From: Variovorax paradoxus
GTDB taxonomy: Bacteria > Pseudomonadota > Gammaproteobacteria > Burkholderiales > Burkholderiaceae_C
Assembly: GCF_009498455.1 (NCBI RefSeq)
Contig: NZ_CP045644.1
Coordinates: 4,219,001-4,283,000 of the forward strand
DNA: 64,000 nt
Direction of reading: 5' to 3'
Positions 42,508 through 52,511 of this stretch are shown in pieces. Positions within the stretch are counted from its first letter, which is position 1; each line of letters starts with the position of its first letter. The translations under genes were made by a program, and so were the position numbers. The notes below the pieces were generated by a model. The model was given only the letters and a program-made list of their open reading frames with translations. It did not search any database and was not told where the DNA came from.

Positions 42508-43476
42508 CTAGGTGCCGGGCGCCTCCTGCCCCTGTGCCGCAGGCAAGCCCCGCGCATGCGCCTTCAGGCAGTCAATGAAGTCCATGAGCGTGGCTGAAAC
42601 ATGCTCGCGGTTCCACACCACGGTGATGGGGCCGAAGCGGATGTTCGAATCAATGGCGACCTTCTTGAACAGCCCCAGCGAGGTCATGTAGTCCGCCATG
42701 GATTCCGCGCACACGCCGACATAGTCGCCCTTGTGCAGCAGGGCCTGCATCATGGCCAGCGAGGCGGTTTCTGCCTTGGGCACCAGCCACGAGGCCTGTT
42801 GCTCGATGAGGTAGGCATCCATCTGGATGCGGGTGAGCGTGCCAAGGGGCGGCATCACCCATTGCTCGCGCAGCACGTCGGCAAAGCCCAGCGGCTGGTT
42901 GCTGTGCCAGTGCTTGCTGCCCTGGCCGATGACGATGCTCACCTGGTCGTCGAAAAGCACGTGGTGCGCCAGCTGCGGCTGGTGCGCCCGCGCATCCAGA
43001 ACGCCGATGACGGCATCCATCGCACGCGTGTCCAGGCCCTTGAGGAGGTCGTCGAACAGACCGTCGTGAATGGACACGGCCACGTCGGCATGGCGCTGCT
43101 GGAACGCGGTCACGGCTTCGGGCAGGCCGCCGGCGATGCCGGCCCAGACGCTGCCTACGTTCAGACGCGGCACGCGTCCCGCGGCCACCGCATGCATCTC
43201 GCGGCCGGTGCGGGCGATGTCGCCCAGCACGGTGATGGCCAGCCGCTTGAGCAGATGCCCCGCAGGCGTCAGCTGCACCTTGCGCCCGCGCACCACCAGC
43301 GGCGTGCCCGCCACGCGCTCCAGTTCTGCCAGCCAGTGCGACATGGCCGATTGCGTCATGTGCAGCCGCGCCGCCGCCTCGGTCAGCGTGCCCGCCTCGT
43401 CCAGCACCAGGAAGGATTCCAGATGTCGGACCTTGATGCCGCGGGCCCAGGAGAGGCCTTCCGAGCGCTCGATCAT
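42508..43476 (-). CDS. LysR family transcriptional regulator
   Basis: A 322-residue LysR regulator: winged helix GIKVRHLESFLVLDEAGTLTEAA with MTQSAMSHWLAELERVAG, then an effector-binding domain. It resembles the GbpR/CbbR-like group with a methionine-rich late segment (ESMADYMTSLGLFKK). It is divergent from the Bug and gamma-glutamyltransferase genes (102-bp spacer with the inverted repeat 43533-43548) and probably controls them. Confidence 0.92.
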   Translation of the reverse strand: MIERSEGLSWARGIKVRHLESFLVLDEAGTLTEAAARLHMTQSAMSHWLAELERVAGTPLVVRGRKVQLTPAGHLLKRLAITVLGDIARTGREMHAVAAGRVPRLNVGSVWAGIAGGLPEAVTAFQQRHADVAVSIHDGLFDDLLKGLDTRAMDAVIGVLDARAHQPQLAHHVLFDDQVSIVIGQGSKHWHSNQPLGFADVLREQWVMPPLGTLTRIQMDAYLIEQQASWLVPKAETASLAMMQALLHKGDYVGVCAESMADYMTSLGLFKKVAIDSNIRFGPITVVWNREHVSATLMDFIDCLKAHARGLPAAQGQEAPGT

Positions 43477-43532
43477 GAGTAAACCTTCATGGTTCCATTT
43501 TGCATTTTCACTAGGTGGATGGCAGCGTTGTC

Positions 43533-43548
43533 ATGAAAATTACTTCAT
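43533..43548. promoter_or_regulatory. Inverted repeat in LysR/Bug spacer
   Basis: ATGAA (43533-43537) and TTCAT (43544-43548) flank six bases in the AT-rich middle of the divergent spacer, about 30 bp upstream of the Bug GTG. The spacing is one base longer than a classic T-N11-A core, so the support is moderate. Confidence 0.35.
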
Positions 43549-43578
43549 CTTTTATGTCAGACCCTCAGAGGAATTCCT

Positions 43579-44574
43579 GTGCCTGAAGCAATCACGAACG
43601 TCTACAAGATCCTGATGGGTGTCGCGGTTGCGGCCGTCACGGTCACCACGGCCACCACCGTGTACGCGCAAGCCTCTTACCCCAGCCGGCCCGTGCGCCT
43701 GGTCGTATCGCAGGCGCCGGGCGGCAGCAGCGACACGATCGCGCGCCTGTGGGCCGAGCACGCAGGCAGGGCCATCGGCGCCACCATCGTGGTGGAGAAC
43801 AAGCCCGGCGCGGGCGGCATCATTGCCGCACAGACCGCGCTGAATGCGCCCGCCGATGGCTACACGCTGCTGTTGGGCAGCGTGTCGCTGATGGTGCTCA
43901 ACCCGTTCACCTACAAGCCGCTGCCCTACAACCCCGAGAAGGATTTTGTGGGCGTGACCATGCTGACCACGGTGCCGTTCGTGCTGTCGGCCAATCCGGC
44001 CACGGGCATCAAGACGCTCAAGGACCTGACGGAAAAAGCCAAGGCGGCGCCGGGCAAGCTGAACTTCGCGTCCGCCGGCCTGGGCAACTCCACGCATCTG
44101 GCGGTCGAACTGGTGAGCAATGCCCTGGGCATTTCGATGACCCACATTCCTTACAAGGGCGAGGCCGACGGCATCCTGGCCACCATCGGTGGGCAGACCG
44201 AAGTGATGGCGCCGGTGTATGGCACGGCGCTGCCCCACATCAAGAACCACAAGCTCAATCCACTGACCGTGTTGTCGCCGCAGCGCACCCCCGAGTTGCC
44301 CGACGTGCCCACGCTGGGCGAGCTGGGCGTGAAGGGCTTCGACAACATGGGCTGGAGTGCCGTGGTGGCACGCGCCGGCACGCCGCCCGACATCGTGGAA
44401 AAGCTCAACAAGGCGACGGCCGCCTTCCACAAGAGTCCCGACGTGCAGGCCAAGCTCAAGAGCATGGGCGTGATTGCCATGTCGGGCCCTTCCGCGCTGG
44501 TCATGGAAACGGCGGCGCGCGACACCAAGGCCTGGGGCCCCACGCTCGGGGCGCTGAACCTCAGCGCCAAGTAA
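43579..44574 (+). CDS. Bug-family solute-binding protein
   Basis: A 331-residue Bug/TctC-like protein. The GTG start follows AGAGGA at a good distance and opens a signal peptide ending TVYAQA. Landmarks are YPSRPVRLVVSQAPGGSSD, NKPGAGGIIAAQTAL and LNFASAGLGNSTHLAVELV. It belongs to another subgroup than the Bug genes at 18129/22268. It is followed 24 bp later by a gamma-glutamyltransferase-family gene, so the ligand may carry a gamma-glutamyl-like amide or be a product of that enzyme. Confidence 0.92.
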   Translation: MPEAITNVYKILMGVAVAAVTVTTATTVYAQASYPSRPVRLVVSQAPGGSSDTIARLWAEHAGRAIGATIVVENKPGAGGIIAAQTALNAPADGYTLLLGSVSLMVLNPFTYKPLPYNPEKDFVGVTMLTTVPFVLSANPATGIKTLKDLTEKAKAAPGKLNFASAGLGNSTHLAVELVSNALGISMTHIPYKGEADGILATIGGQTEVMAPVYGTALPHIKNHKLNPLTVLSPQRTPELPDVPTLGELGVKGFDNMGWSAVVARAGTPPDIVEKLNKATAAFHKSPDVQAKLKSMGVIAMSGPSALVMETAARDTKAWGPTLGALNLSAK

Positions 44575-44598
44575 GCCGGCGACCGCGCAACACAAGCC

Positions 44599-46230
44599 AT
44601 GAAAAAAGAAGCAATGGTGGTCTGCCCACAGCCGGAGGCCGCCGAATCCGGCATCGACATCCTGCGCGCAGGCGGCAACGCGGTGGACGCCGCCGTGGCC
44701 ACCGCGCTGGCGCAGACGGTGGTCGATCCGCTGATGTGCGGCATCGCAGGGTTTGGCACCGCTGCCGTGTACCTGCCCGGCGCGCAGGTGCACGAGTATT
44801 TCGACTTCCACTCGCCCGCGCCGTTGGCGGCCAGGGAAGACATGTGGGCGCACCTGCTGGAGGGCGAGACCAAGGACGGTTTCGGCTTCATCCTCAAGGG
44901 CCGCGTCAACGACATCGGCCCCCAGTCCATCGGCACGCCCGCCACGCTCAAGGGCCTGGAGGCCATGCACCAGGCGCACGGCCGACTGCCGTGGCGGCAG
45001 GTGGTGGAGCCCGCCATCCGCTGGGCCGCGGACGGCTACTTCGTGCGGCCCGGCATGCATGCCTTCTGGACCGACGAGCCCACCATGGGCCGCGTCGGCA
45101 ACCTGGAGCGACTGCAGTACTGCGAAGACAGCCGCCAGCTGTATTGCCGCCCCGACGGCCGTCCCAAGCCCATCGGTGCGCCGCTGCGCAACGAAGGCAT
45201 GGCCGCCGTGCTGCGCCAGATTGCCGAAGAAGGCGCGCGCCCGTTCTACGAGGGCGACCTGGCGCACAAGATGGTGACGCACCTGCAGTCGCTGGGCGCG
45301 CTGATCACGCTCGGCGACCTGGCCCGCTACCAGGTGCAGCGCAACGCGCCGCTGGTAGGCCGCTACCGCGACCGCACCATCACCACCAACCAGCCCCCGG
45401 GCGGCGGCGCCATGCTGCTGGAGATGCTCAACATCCTCGAGCACTTCGATCTGGCAGGCCTGGCGCACAACAGCCCCGCCTACCTGCAGGCGGTGTGCGA
45501 GGCCATGAAGAAGGCGACCATCGACAAGGACCAGAACATCGGCGACCCGAAGTTCTTCGACGTGCCGCTGGATCAGTTGCTGTCCAAGGACATGGCCCGC
45601 GACGTGGCCGGGCAGATTCGCACGGGCCATCGCTTCAACGTGGCGCGCGTGAACCCCGGCGCGCCCGTGCCGCGCGACACCACGCACCTGAGCGTGGTCG
45701 ACGCCGACGGCAACGCCGTCTCGCTGACCCACTCGCTGGCCATGCCCTCGGGCATCATCACGCCGGGCATGGGCTTCCTTTACAACGGCTGCATGGGCGT
45801 GTTCGACCCGCGCCCCGGTCGCGCCGGCAGCATCCAGCCGGGCAAGAGCCGCTTCACCTCGTCATGCCCCACCATGACCTTCAAGGACGGCGAACTCGAC
45901 GTGGTGCTCGGTGCTCCCGGCGGCACGCAGATCGCCATGGGCGTGCTGCAGGTGCTGCTCAACGTGATCGACCACGGCATGGAAATGCAGGCGGCGGTGT
46001 CGGCGCCGCGCTTTTCGTCCACGAGCAATTCCATCGACGTGTGCAACCGCATCCCGCGGTCCACCACGCGCGCGCTGGAAGCCCAGGGCTACGCGATTGG
46101 CCGCAACCCGTACAACTACACCATCGGCTGGGTGCACGGCGTGCAGGTGCAGGCCGATGGCCTGCACGGCGGCGCCGACCCCGGCCGCGATGGCGTGGCG
46201 TACCGGCTGCGGATGGACGCGGCGAACTGA
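44599..46230 (+). CDS. Gamma-glutamyltransferase family Ntn-hydrolase, without signal peptide
   Basis: A 543-residue GGT-family protein. The start lies right at the family core (QPEAAESGIDILRAGGNAVDAA), so there is no signal peptide and the enzyme is cytoplasmic, unlike periplasmic GGT of E. coli. The autoprocessing nucleophile is predicted at Thr361 (DTTHLSVVD), giving a ~360-residue large and a ~183-residue small subunit. PGGGAMLLEMLN and GAPGGTQIAMGVL are conserved. Such homologues can be acylases or amide hydrolases for non-peptide substrates. It ends 16 bp from the convergent FAD oxidase. Confidence 0.9.
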   Translation: MKKEAMVVCPQPEAAESGIDILRAGGNAVDAAVATALAQTVVDPLMCGIAGFGTAAVYLPGAQVHEYFDFHSPAPLAAREDMWAHLLEGETKDGFGFILKGRVNDIGPQSIGTPATLKGLEAMHQAHGRLPWRQVVEPAIRWAADGYFVRPGMHAFWTDEPTMGRVGNLERLQYCEDSRQLYCRPDGRPKPIGAPLRNEGMAAVLRQIAEEGARPFYEGDLAHKMVTHLQSLGALITLGDLARYQVQRNAPLVGRYRDRTITTNQPPGGGAMLLEMLNILEHFDLAGLAHNSPAYLQAVCEAMKKATIDKDQNIGDPKFFDVPLDQLLSKDMARDVAGQIRTGHRFNVARVNPGAPVPRDTTHLSVVDADGNAVSLTHSLAMPSGIITPGMGFLYNGCMGVFDPRPGRAGSIQPGKSRFTSSCPTMTFKDGELDVVLGAPGGTQIAMGVLQVLLNVIDHGMEMQAAVSAPRFSSTSNSIDVCNRIPRSTTRALEAQGYAIGRNPYNYTIGWVHGVQVQADGLHGGADPGRDGVAYRLRMDAAN

Positions 46231-46246
46231 TCGGTCGCGAGGCCCG

Positions 46247-47611
46247 TCAACCCGCGGCAGGCACCGGCCAGTCGCGCAGCTTGCCCGGGTTGAGCAGACC
46301 CATCGGATCGAAGCGCTTCTTCACCTCGATCACTTCGGGTGGCAGCGGCCCGCCGGCCTTGCCGTCTTCCACGATGTTCACGTGCGGGTTGTTGATGTGC
46401 ACCTGGTGGGCGCGGTGGATGTCGATGATCTCGTTGAGCCGCTCCTCGGTGCTGAAGCGCACGAGCTGCAGCCCGCTGCAGGTCAGGAGGCCGGCCACGT
46501 TGCGCAGGAACTCGACGTGCATCAGGACCTCGCCGCCCAGCAGCTTTTCCATCTCGATGATCTGCGCGACGTGCTGGCCGGGAATGAACCCGCTCTGCAG
46601 GTAGGTCAATGTCGGATCGATCTTCAGCGCGTGCAGCGTCGTGTGGTTCCAGGTGAACTCCATCAGCGTGCGGTTGCTCTTCTGCACCTCGGCCGCGGTC
46701 TTGCGGTAGCCGACGGTACCGCCGTGCGCTTCCACCAGCAGCATCATCGCGGGCTCGTTCGACTCGGCCACCAGCGACAGCACGGTGTGGCAGCCCTTGG
46801 GCAGGTGCGCGGCCAGTTGCGCGAGATGGTCGGCGACGGGCGCGGCAAAGAAGGTGACGCCACGCTTGATGATGCCGGGTGCGTTCGCGAGCTTGTCGGC
46901 GAAGTTCAGCGCGTGCTCGAAGCTGTCGAAGGTCACCAGCGTTTCGAGCCACGGGTGCGCTGGCGCCAGTGCAATCTCCAGTTCCAGCACGAGGCCGTTG
47001 GTGCCCCACAGGTGGTGCATGCGCATGGCGTCGGGGCCGCGCAGCTCGACCACCTGCGGCTCGGGCTCGATGGTCATCGCGCGGATGCCGATCACGTTGC
47101 CCGGCGCGCTCAGCGGCCCGTAGTTGATGGAGCCCACGCCGCCGAAGCCGCCGCCGAAGAGGCCCCCCAAGGTCGCGCTGCGGTAGGTGGACGGCACGCA
47201 GCGCAGCTCCTGGCCGGTGGGCTTGGTCTGCTTCTCGAGCTCGCCCAGTCGGATGCCGGCCTGGGCGCGCGCCACGCCGGGCTGCACCCACAGGCAGGCG
47301 TTGTAGCCGGTCATATCGAGCACGACGCCACCCGCGAGCGGCGTGGTCTGGCCGTAGTTGCCGGTGCCGCTGCCGCGGATGGTGATGGGCACGCTGCGGC
47401 GTGCGCAGGCGCCGACCACGGCGCGGATCTCGTCCTCGGTGCGCGGGCGAACCACGACGTCGGCGCGCTTGTCTTTCAGCTGGCGCGTGAGCACCGGGCT
47501 GAACCACGAGAAGTCTTGCGACAGGCGCGTGACGCGGCCTTCGTCGGTGATCCAGTCAAGGTCGGGGAGTTCGAGCAGCAGGTGTTCGATGGTGGAAGCG
47601 GGAGCGTTCAT
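46247..47611 (-). CDS. FAD-binding oxidase (FAD-linked, VAO/PCMH fold)
   Basis: A 454-residue flavin oxidase of the vanillyl-alcohol-oxidase/GlcD group. The PCMH FAD-binding domain opens at VVVRPRTEDEIRAVVGACAR and contains ITIRGSGTGNYGQTTPL and TLGGLFGGGFGGVG, and the C-terminal region ends in FDPMGLLNPGK, the family's substrate-domain signature. It oxidises an alcohol, amine or 2-hydroxy acid with FAD. The ATG at 47611 is 8 bp after the permease stop; it is the last gene of the - strand operon. Export or cofactor attachment is not visible. Confidence 0.9.
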   Translation of the reverse strand: MNAPASTIEHLLLELPDLDWITDEGRVTRLSQDFSWFSPVLTRQLKDKRADVVVRPRTEDEIRAVVGACARRSVPITIRGSGTGNYGQTTPLAGGVVLDMTGYNACLWVQPGVARAQAGIRLGELEKQTKPTGQELRCVPSTYRSATLGGLFGGGFGGVGSINYGPLSAPGNVIGIRAMTIEPEPQVVELRGPDAMRMHHLWGTNGLVLELEIALAPAHPWLETLVTFDSFEHALNFADKLANAPGIIKRGVTFFAAPVADHLAQLAAHLPKGCHTVLSLVAESNEPAMMLLVEAHGGTVGYRKTAAEVQKSNRTLMEFTWNHTTLHALKIDPTLTYLQSGFIPGQHVAQIIEMEKLLGGEVLMHVEFLRNVAGLLTCSGLQLVRFSTEERLNEIIDIHRAHQVHINNPHVNIVEDGKAGGPLPPEVIEVKKRFDPMGLLNPGKLRDWPVPAAG

Positions 47612-47619
47612 GGTCAAGT

Positions 47620-48434
47620 TCAATCCTGGGAAAGTTCGCTCGCATGCCACGAGCCCAGCGCCACCTTGGTGAGCCAGGCCATCAGCACGAAGAGCGCGAC
47701 GCCGGTAAGAGAGATGAGCAGCAGGGCCGCGAACATGCGCGGAATGTTCAGCTGGAAGCCCGCCTGCAGGATCTGGTAAGCCAGCCCCGCGCCCGAACCG
47801 CCCGTGCCCGCGACAAACTCCGCCACCACCGCGCCGATCAGCGCGAGGCCGCTGGAGATGCGCAGCCCGCCGAAGAAGTAGGGCAGTGCGCTCGGAATGC
47901 GCAGGCGCACCAGCTGCTGCCAGCGCGTGGCGCGGTTCAGCTTGAAGTAGCTCTGCAGGTCGGGGTCGATGCTGCGCAGGCCCAGCGTGGTGTTGCTGAT
48001 GATCGGGAACAGCGCCACCAGCGCCGCGCACACCGTCATGGCCGCCACGGGGTTCTTCACCCAGATGATGATCAGCGGCGCCACGGCCACGATCGGCGTG
48101 ACCTGCAGCAGCACCGCGTACGGAAAGAGCGCGGTCTCGATGCGCTTGCTCTGCACGAAGAGAAACGAGATGAGCACGCCCGCCACCGTCGCCAGCGCGA
48201 ACGACAGCACCGTGATCTTCAGCGTGACCAGCAGCGCGCTGCCCAGCGGCGCCCAGTCGGTCACCAGCGTCTGCATCATGAGATAGGGCGAGGGCACGAG
48301 GTAGGGCGGCAGCTCCATCGCCACCACCATCCATTGCCACAGCGCCACCAGCACCACGCCGATGAGCACCGGGTAGAGCACGCGCTGCACGCGCGGCTGG
48401 CTCAGCAGCGGCGTTGCGGGTTTGGTCGCTGTCT

Positions 48435-48438
<4 letters not shown>
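47620..48438 (-). CDS. ABC transporter permease (SsuC/ThiX type)
   Basis: A 272-residue inner-membrane permease with six or so hydrophobic segments. The EAA-like coupling loop is around FKLNRATRWQQLVRLRIPSALP (positions ~170-195), as in taurine/nitrate/pyrimidine-type importers. The ATG overlaps the end of the ATPase gene by 4 bp. Together with the ATPase and the binding protein it forms one complete ABC importer. Confidence 0.92.
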
Positions 48439-49265
<827 letters not shown>

Positions 49266-49278
49266 GGCGCGGCGAGGT

Positions 49279-50265
49279 TCAGGGCAAGACCTTGGCTTCT
49301 TTCACGAACTCGGTCGTGTAGGTCTTGGCCAGATCGACCTTGGCCGGGTCGAGCAGCTTGGAGGCCACCAGGAAGTCGTAGCTCGCCTTGGCGCGCGCAT
49401 CGGTGATCACGCCGATGCCGAGCTTGGCCGCATCGCCGCCCGTGACCATGCCCATCTCTTTCAGCTTGGCCACGCTGTAGGCGAGCTGGTCGTCGGTCAT
49501 GTTGGGGTTGTCTTTCTTGATCAGCGCGTTGGCCGGTGCCGGGTCGGCCAGGTAGCTCTTCCAGCCTTCGGCCGAGGCCTTCACGAAGGCGGCGACCTGC
49601 TTGCTGCGCTCCTTCACCGTCTTGTCCATGCACGACACGGTGACGGCGTAGGAGGGATAGCCGTGGTCGCTGAACATGAGCACGGTGCTCTTCACGCCGG
49701 CCTTCTGGATCGCGTAGGGCTCGGAGGTCAGGTAGCCCTGCTGCGCGGTGTTCGCGTCGGCCACGAAGGGCTGGATGTTGAAGGTGTAGGGGCGCGTCTG
49801 TTCGTCCTTCAGGCCGAAACGGGCCTTGAGCCAGGGCCAGTAGCCGCGGTTGGCCTGCGCGCCGATGAGCAGCGTCTTGCCCTTCAGGTCTTCGAACTTC
49901 TTGACGTCGTCGTGCGCGATGAGCACCTGCGGGTCCTTCTGGAAGAAGGCCGCGACGTTGACGACCGGCACACCGCCTTCGCGCACCTGCATCATCTGGA
50001 TGTCGCTCGATCCCATGATGCAGTCGGCCTGGCCCGCGGCCATCATCTGCGTGATGTTGACCTGCGGGCCGCCCATCTTGATGGTCACGTCCAGGCCATG
50101 CTTCTTGTAGATGCCCTGCGCCACCGCCTGGTAGAAGCCGCCGTGCTCGGCTTGCGCGTACCAGTTGGTCATGTAGGTGAACTTGTCCTGGGCCTGCGCG
50201 GGCGCAGCAGCCGTGAGGAGCGACAGCGCGGCGGCGCCGGCCAGGGAAAGAGCGAAGGAACGCAT
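49279..50265 (-). CDS. ABC transporter substrate-binding protein (NMT1/THI5-like)
   Basis: A 328-residue periplasmic binding protein with a Sec signal peptide (cut after PAQAQ region). The segment YMTNWYAQAEHGGFYQAVAQ and MGGPQVNITQMMAAGQADC are typical of the NMT1/THI5-like group, whose members bind pyrimidine precursors, riboflavin or formylaminopyrimidine and other small nitrogen compounds. The ATG at 50265 gives a normal signal sequence. It is 61 bp after the creatininase-family gene. Confidence 0.93.
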   Translation of the reverse strand: MRSFALSLAGAAALSLLTAAAPAQAQDKFTYMTNWYAQAEHGGFYQAVAQGIYKKHGLDVTIKMGGPQVNITQMMAAGQADCIMGSSDIQMMQVREGGVPVVNVAAFFQKDPQVLIAHDDVKKFEDLKGKTLLIGAQANRGYWPWLKARFGLKDEQTRPYTFNIQPFVADANTAQQGYLTSEPYAIQKAGVKSTVLMFSDHGYPSYAVTVSCMDKTVKERSKQVAAFVKASAEGWKSYLADPAPANALIKKDNPNMTDDQLAYSVAKLKEMGMVTGGDAAKLGIGVITDARAKASYDFLVASKLLDPAKVDLAKTYTTEFVKEAKVLP

Positions 50266-50326
50266 GGTGGAGACCTTTCGAAGGCGGGATGAAAAAGAAG
50301 AAGAAAGCCGACGCAAGACGCGCGCC

Positions 50327-51193
50327 TCAGGCCGCGGCAACGAACGACTGCTGGATGAAGCCCTGCTGGTGGCCGCGCTCCCAGGTGGGCTCGTCGCGCA
50401 CCACCCAGCGCAGCGCATGCAGCTCGGTCAGCGCCTGCGCCCAGCTGTCGGAGAGCGTCTCGAGAATCTCGATGCCCTGTTCGCGCGTGGCGCTGGTCGG
50501 GTCGCCGATGACGCCGCTGGGGCCGAAGTCGCGCGCGGTCCATGCACAGGCGGGGCGGCCGTCGGCCGACAGCAGCTTGATCGGGAAGGGCGGCGGAAAG
50601 TTGGCCGCCGCACGTTCCATGCGCACCGTGTCGGGCGCGAGCGCGAGCATCAGCGCGGTCTCTGAATGGCCGGCGTGCATCGACAGTCGCTTTTCCTGCT
50701 CGCTGATCTGCTTGCTCGATGCGTTCGGCAGGCGCGACACGCCATGCGGCACCACCACGAAGTCGCCATGCCGCAGCCGCAATTCGCGCGCCGCCATCTC
50801 CAGCACCTGCGGTTGTCCGCCGTGGCCGTTGGCGAACAGCAGCTTGCGAAAACCCGCGCGGTAGACCGACTCGCCGATCTCGGTCACGGTCGAGAGCAGC
50901 GTGGTGCCGGTGAGCGTCATCGTGCCGGGGAAGTGCAGGTGCTCTTCCGACTTGCCGTAGGTGATGGTCGGCAGCGCGAAGGCGCGCACCTCGGCCGGCA
51001 GTTTTTCGAGCGCCCTGCCCATCACGCCCGAGGCGATCACGCTGTCGACCGAGCACGGCAGGTGCGGACCGTGTTGCTCGATGGCGCCGCAGGGCAGCAC
51101 GATGACCGTGTTCTCGCGATCGGGCAGCGCGGCGATTTCGGTCCAGCTCAGGTAGGGCAGGAAGCGGTGGGGCGGGATGTAGCCGTGGAGCAT
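50327..51193 (-). CDS. Creatininase-family amide hydrolase
   Basis: A 288-residue creatininase/formamide-hydrolase family protein. The metal motif GAIEQHGPHLP holds Glu39 and His41, and Asp50 follows; NGHGGQPQVLE carries the next ligands, and the late SMHAGHSETALML is also characteristic. These enzymes hydrolyse cyclic or linear amides (creatinine, FAPy-type pyrimidines, mycofactocin precursor). Located between a CodA-like amidohydrolase and an importer for small nitrogen compounds, it probably opens a ring or cleaves an amide on that compound. Confidence 0.9.
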   Translation of the reverse strand: MLHGYIPPHRFLPYLSWTEIAALPDRENTVIVLPCGAIEQHGPHLPCSVDSVIASGVMGRALEKLPAEVRAFALPTITYGKSEEHLHFPGTMTLTGTTLLSTVTEIGESVYRAGFRKLLFANGHGGQPQVLEMAARELRLRHGDFVVVPHGVSRLPNASSKQISEQEKRLSMHAGHSETALMLALAPDTVRMERAAANFPPPFPIKLLSADGRPACAWTARDFGPSGVIGDPTSATREQGIEILETLSDSWAQALTELHALRWVVRDEPTWERGHQQGFIQQSFVAAA

Positions 51194-51212
51194 GGGCGTC
51201 CTTGTTCTTTGC

Positions 51213-52511
51213 TTACTTGGGGAGGAAGGGTGTGGCGTCGCCGTGCGTCGCGCGGCCGTCGCGCAGCACCACGCGGGTGGCGGTGCGCGAGGGCCAGCCG
51301 TGGCGGTCGGCCTGGGTGAAGAGCACCAGGTCGGCCTTCGCGCCGACCAGCGTGGGCGCCGCCGTGGCGGGCGCGCGCTGCAGCCAGTCGCCGCGGCACA
51401 GCGCCTGCGACCAGGTGTCAAAGGGTTCGTCCAGCTGCGCCACCAGCGCGGCCGTGCCCAGCGCCTCGACCGGGTCGAAGCTGCCGAGGCGGCAAAAAGG
51501 GTCTTGCACGTTGTCGCTCGCGAACAGCAGCGGAATGCCGCGCTCGCGCGCTTCCTTCACGAGCGTGATGCCGCGCAGCCGCGGCGTGCGGCCCGTCACC
51601 GCGTCCTGCAGCAGCAGGTTGGTGGCGGGCAGCGAGACCACGGTGATCGGTGCGCGCGCCACCGCATCGAGCGTGGCAAGGGCCTGCGATTCAGGCTGCA
51701 CCGCGAGTGCGCAGATGTGACCGCAGACCACGCGGCCTTCGAAGCCGATCTCGCGGAGGATGCGCGCGGTGGTCTGCAGGCCCACCGCCGAGGCATTGAG
51801 TTCTTCGTCGACGTGCAGGTCGATGTCCAGGTCGCAAGCCTGCGCTGCATGGAGCAGATTGCGCAGCGCGTTCTCGCTCCAGTTGGTCGAATGCACGAAG
51901 CCGCCGAGCAGCGCATGCGGTCCGGTGGCCTTCACCTGTTTCGCGAGGCGCAGCGCCTGCGCCGCGTCTTCGAACAGCGGCAGCTTGATGAGCGCGACCT
52001 GCTCCAGCCGCACCCGGCCGGCCCATTCCTGCGCGAGCTCGGCCATCACCGGCCAGGCCAGCGGCACCGCATCGGGCTCCCACCAGTCGACGTGCGTGCG
52101 CACATGCGTGGTGCCGCATTCCCAGGCCCACTGCAGGCCGCGCGATGCACGCTCGCGCACATCGGCGGGCGTCCAGCGCACGCGGTCGGCCAGCATTGCG
52201 TCGATCGCGCCGAGCAGGCCGGGCCGCACCTTTTGCATGCGCGGGAGCGTGAAGGCCTTGTCCAGGTGCGTGTGGGCGTCGACGAAGCCGGGCAGGGCGA
52301 GCGTGCCGGCGAGGTCCCAACCGGACCCGGGCGTGCCGCTGTGCGTCGCGGGCTGCACCGACCGGACGCGGCCTGCCTCGATGGCGACGCGTGCGAGTTC
52401 GGGCACGCCGTCGCGCTGCGGCCAGTCGGCGGGCAGCAGCCAGCGCGGCAGTCGTGCGTTGTCGAGCAGCACGGGCGCGGGCATGCCGTTCATGCCGTTC
52501 ATGCCGTTCAT
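51213..52511 (-). CDS. CodA-like metal-dependent amidohydrolase
   Basis: A 432-residue amidohydrolase of the cytosine deaminase/N-isopropylammelide hydrolase type. HxH is at His80/His82 (GFVDAHTHLDKAF), DLDIDLHVDEE supplies the His-Asp pair region, CGHICAL the next His, and FASDNVQDPFC the terminal metal Asp. It would deaminate or hydrolyse an N-heterocycle. The start is unusual: four in-frame ATG codons at 52511, 52502, 52493 and 52484 form a repeated Met-Asn-Gly, with only a weak GGGGG upstream; 52511 is listed, but 52484 is equally possible. First gene of the operon. Confidence 0.88.
   Translation of the reverse strand: MNGMNGMNGMPAPVLLDNARLPRWLLPADWPQRDGVPELARVAIEAGRVRSVQPATHSGTPGSGWDLAGTLALPGFVDAHTHLDKAFTLPRMQKVRPGLLGAIDAMLADRVRWTPADVRERASRGLQWAWECGTTHVRTHVDWWEPDAVPLAWPVMAELAQEWAGRVRLEQVALIKLPLFEDAAQALRLAKQVKATGPHALLGGFVHSTNWSENALRNLLHAAQACDLDIDLHVDEELNASAVGLQTTARILREIGFEGRVVCGHICALAVQPESQALATLDAVARAPITVVSLPATNLLLQDAVTGRTPRLRGITLVKEARERGIPLLFASDNVQDPFCRLGSFDPVEALGTAALVAQLDEPFDTWSQALCRGDWLQRAPATAAPTLVGAKADLVLFTQADRHGWPSRTATRVVLRDGRATHGDATPFLPK
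52484..52511 (-). repeat. 9-bp tandem repeat at the amidohydrolase start
   Basis: Three 9-bp units (ATGAACGGC on the - strand) followed by a fourth ATG. Each unit adds Met-Asn-Gly in frame, so slippage changes the N-terminus and the number of start codons without changing the frame. Confidence 0.85.
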
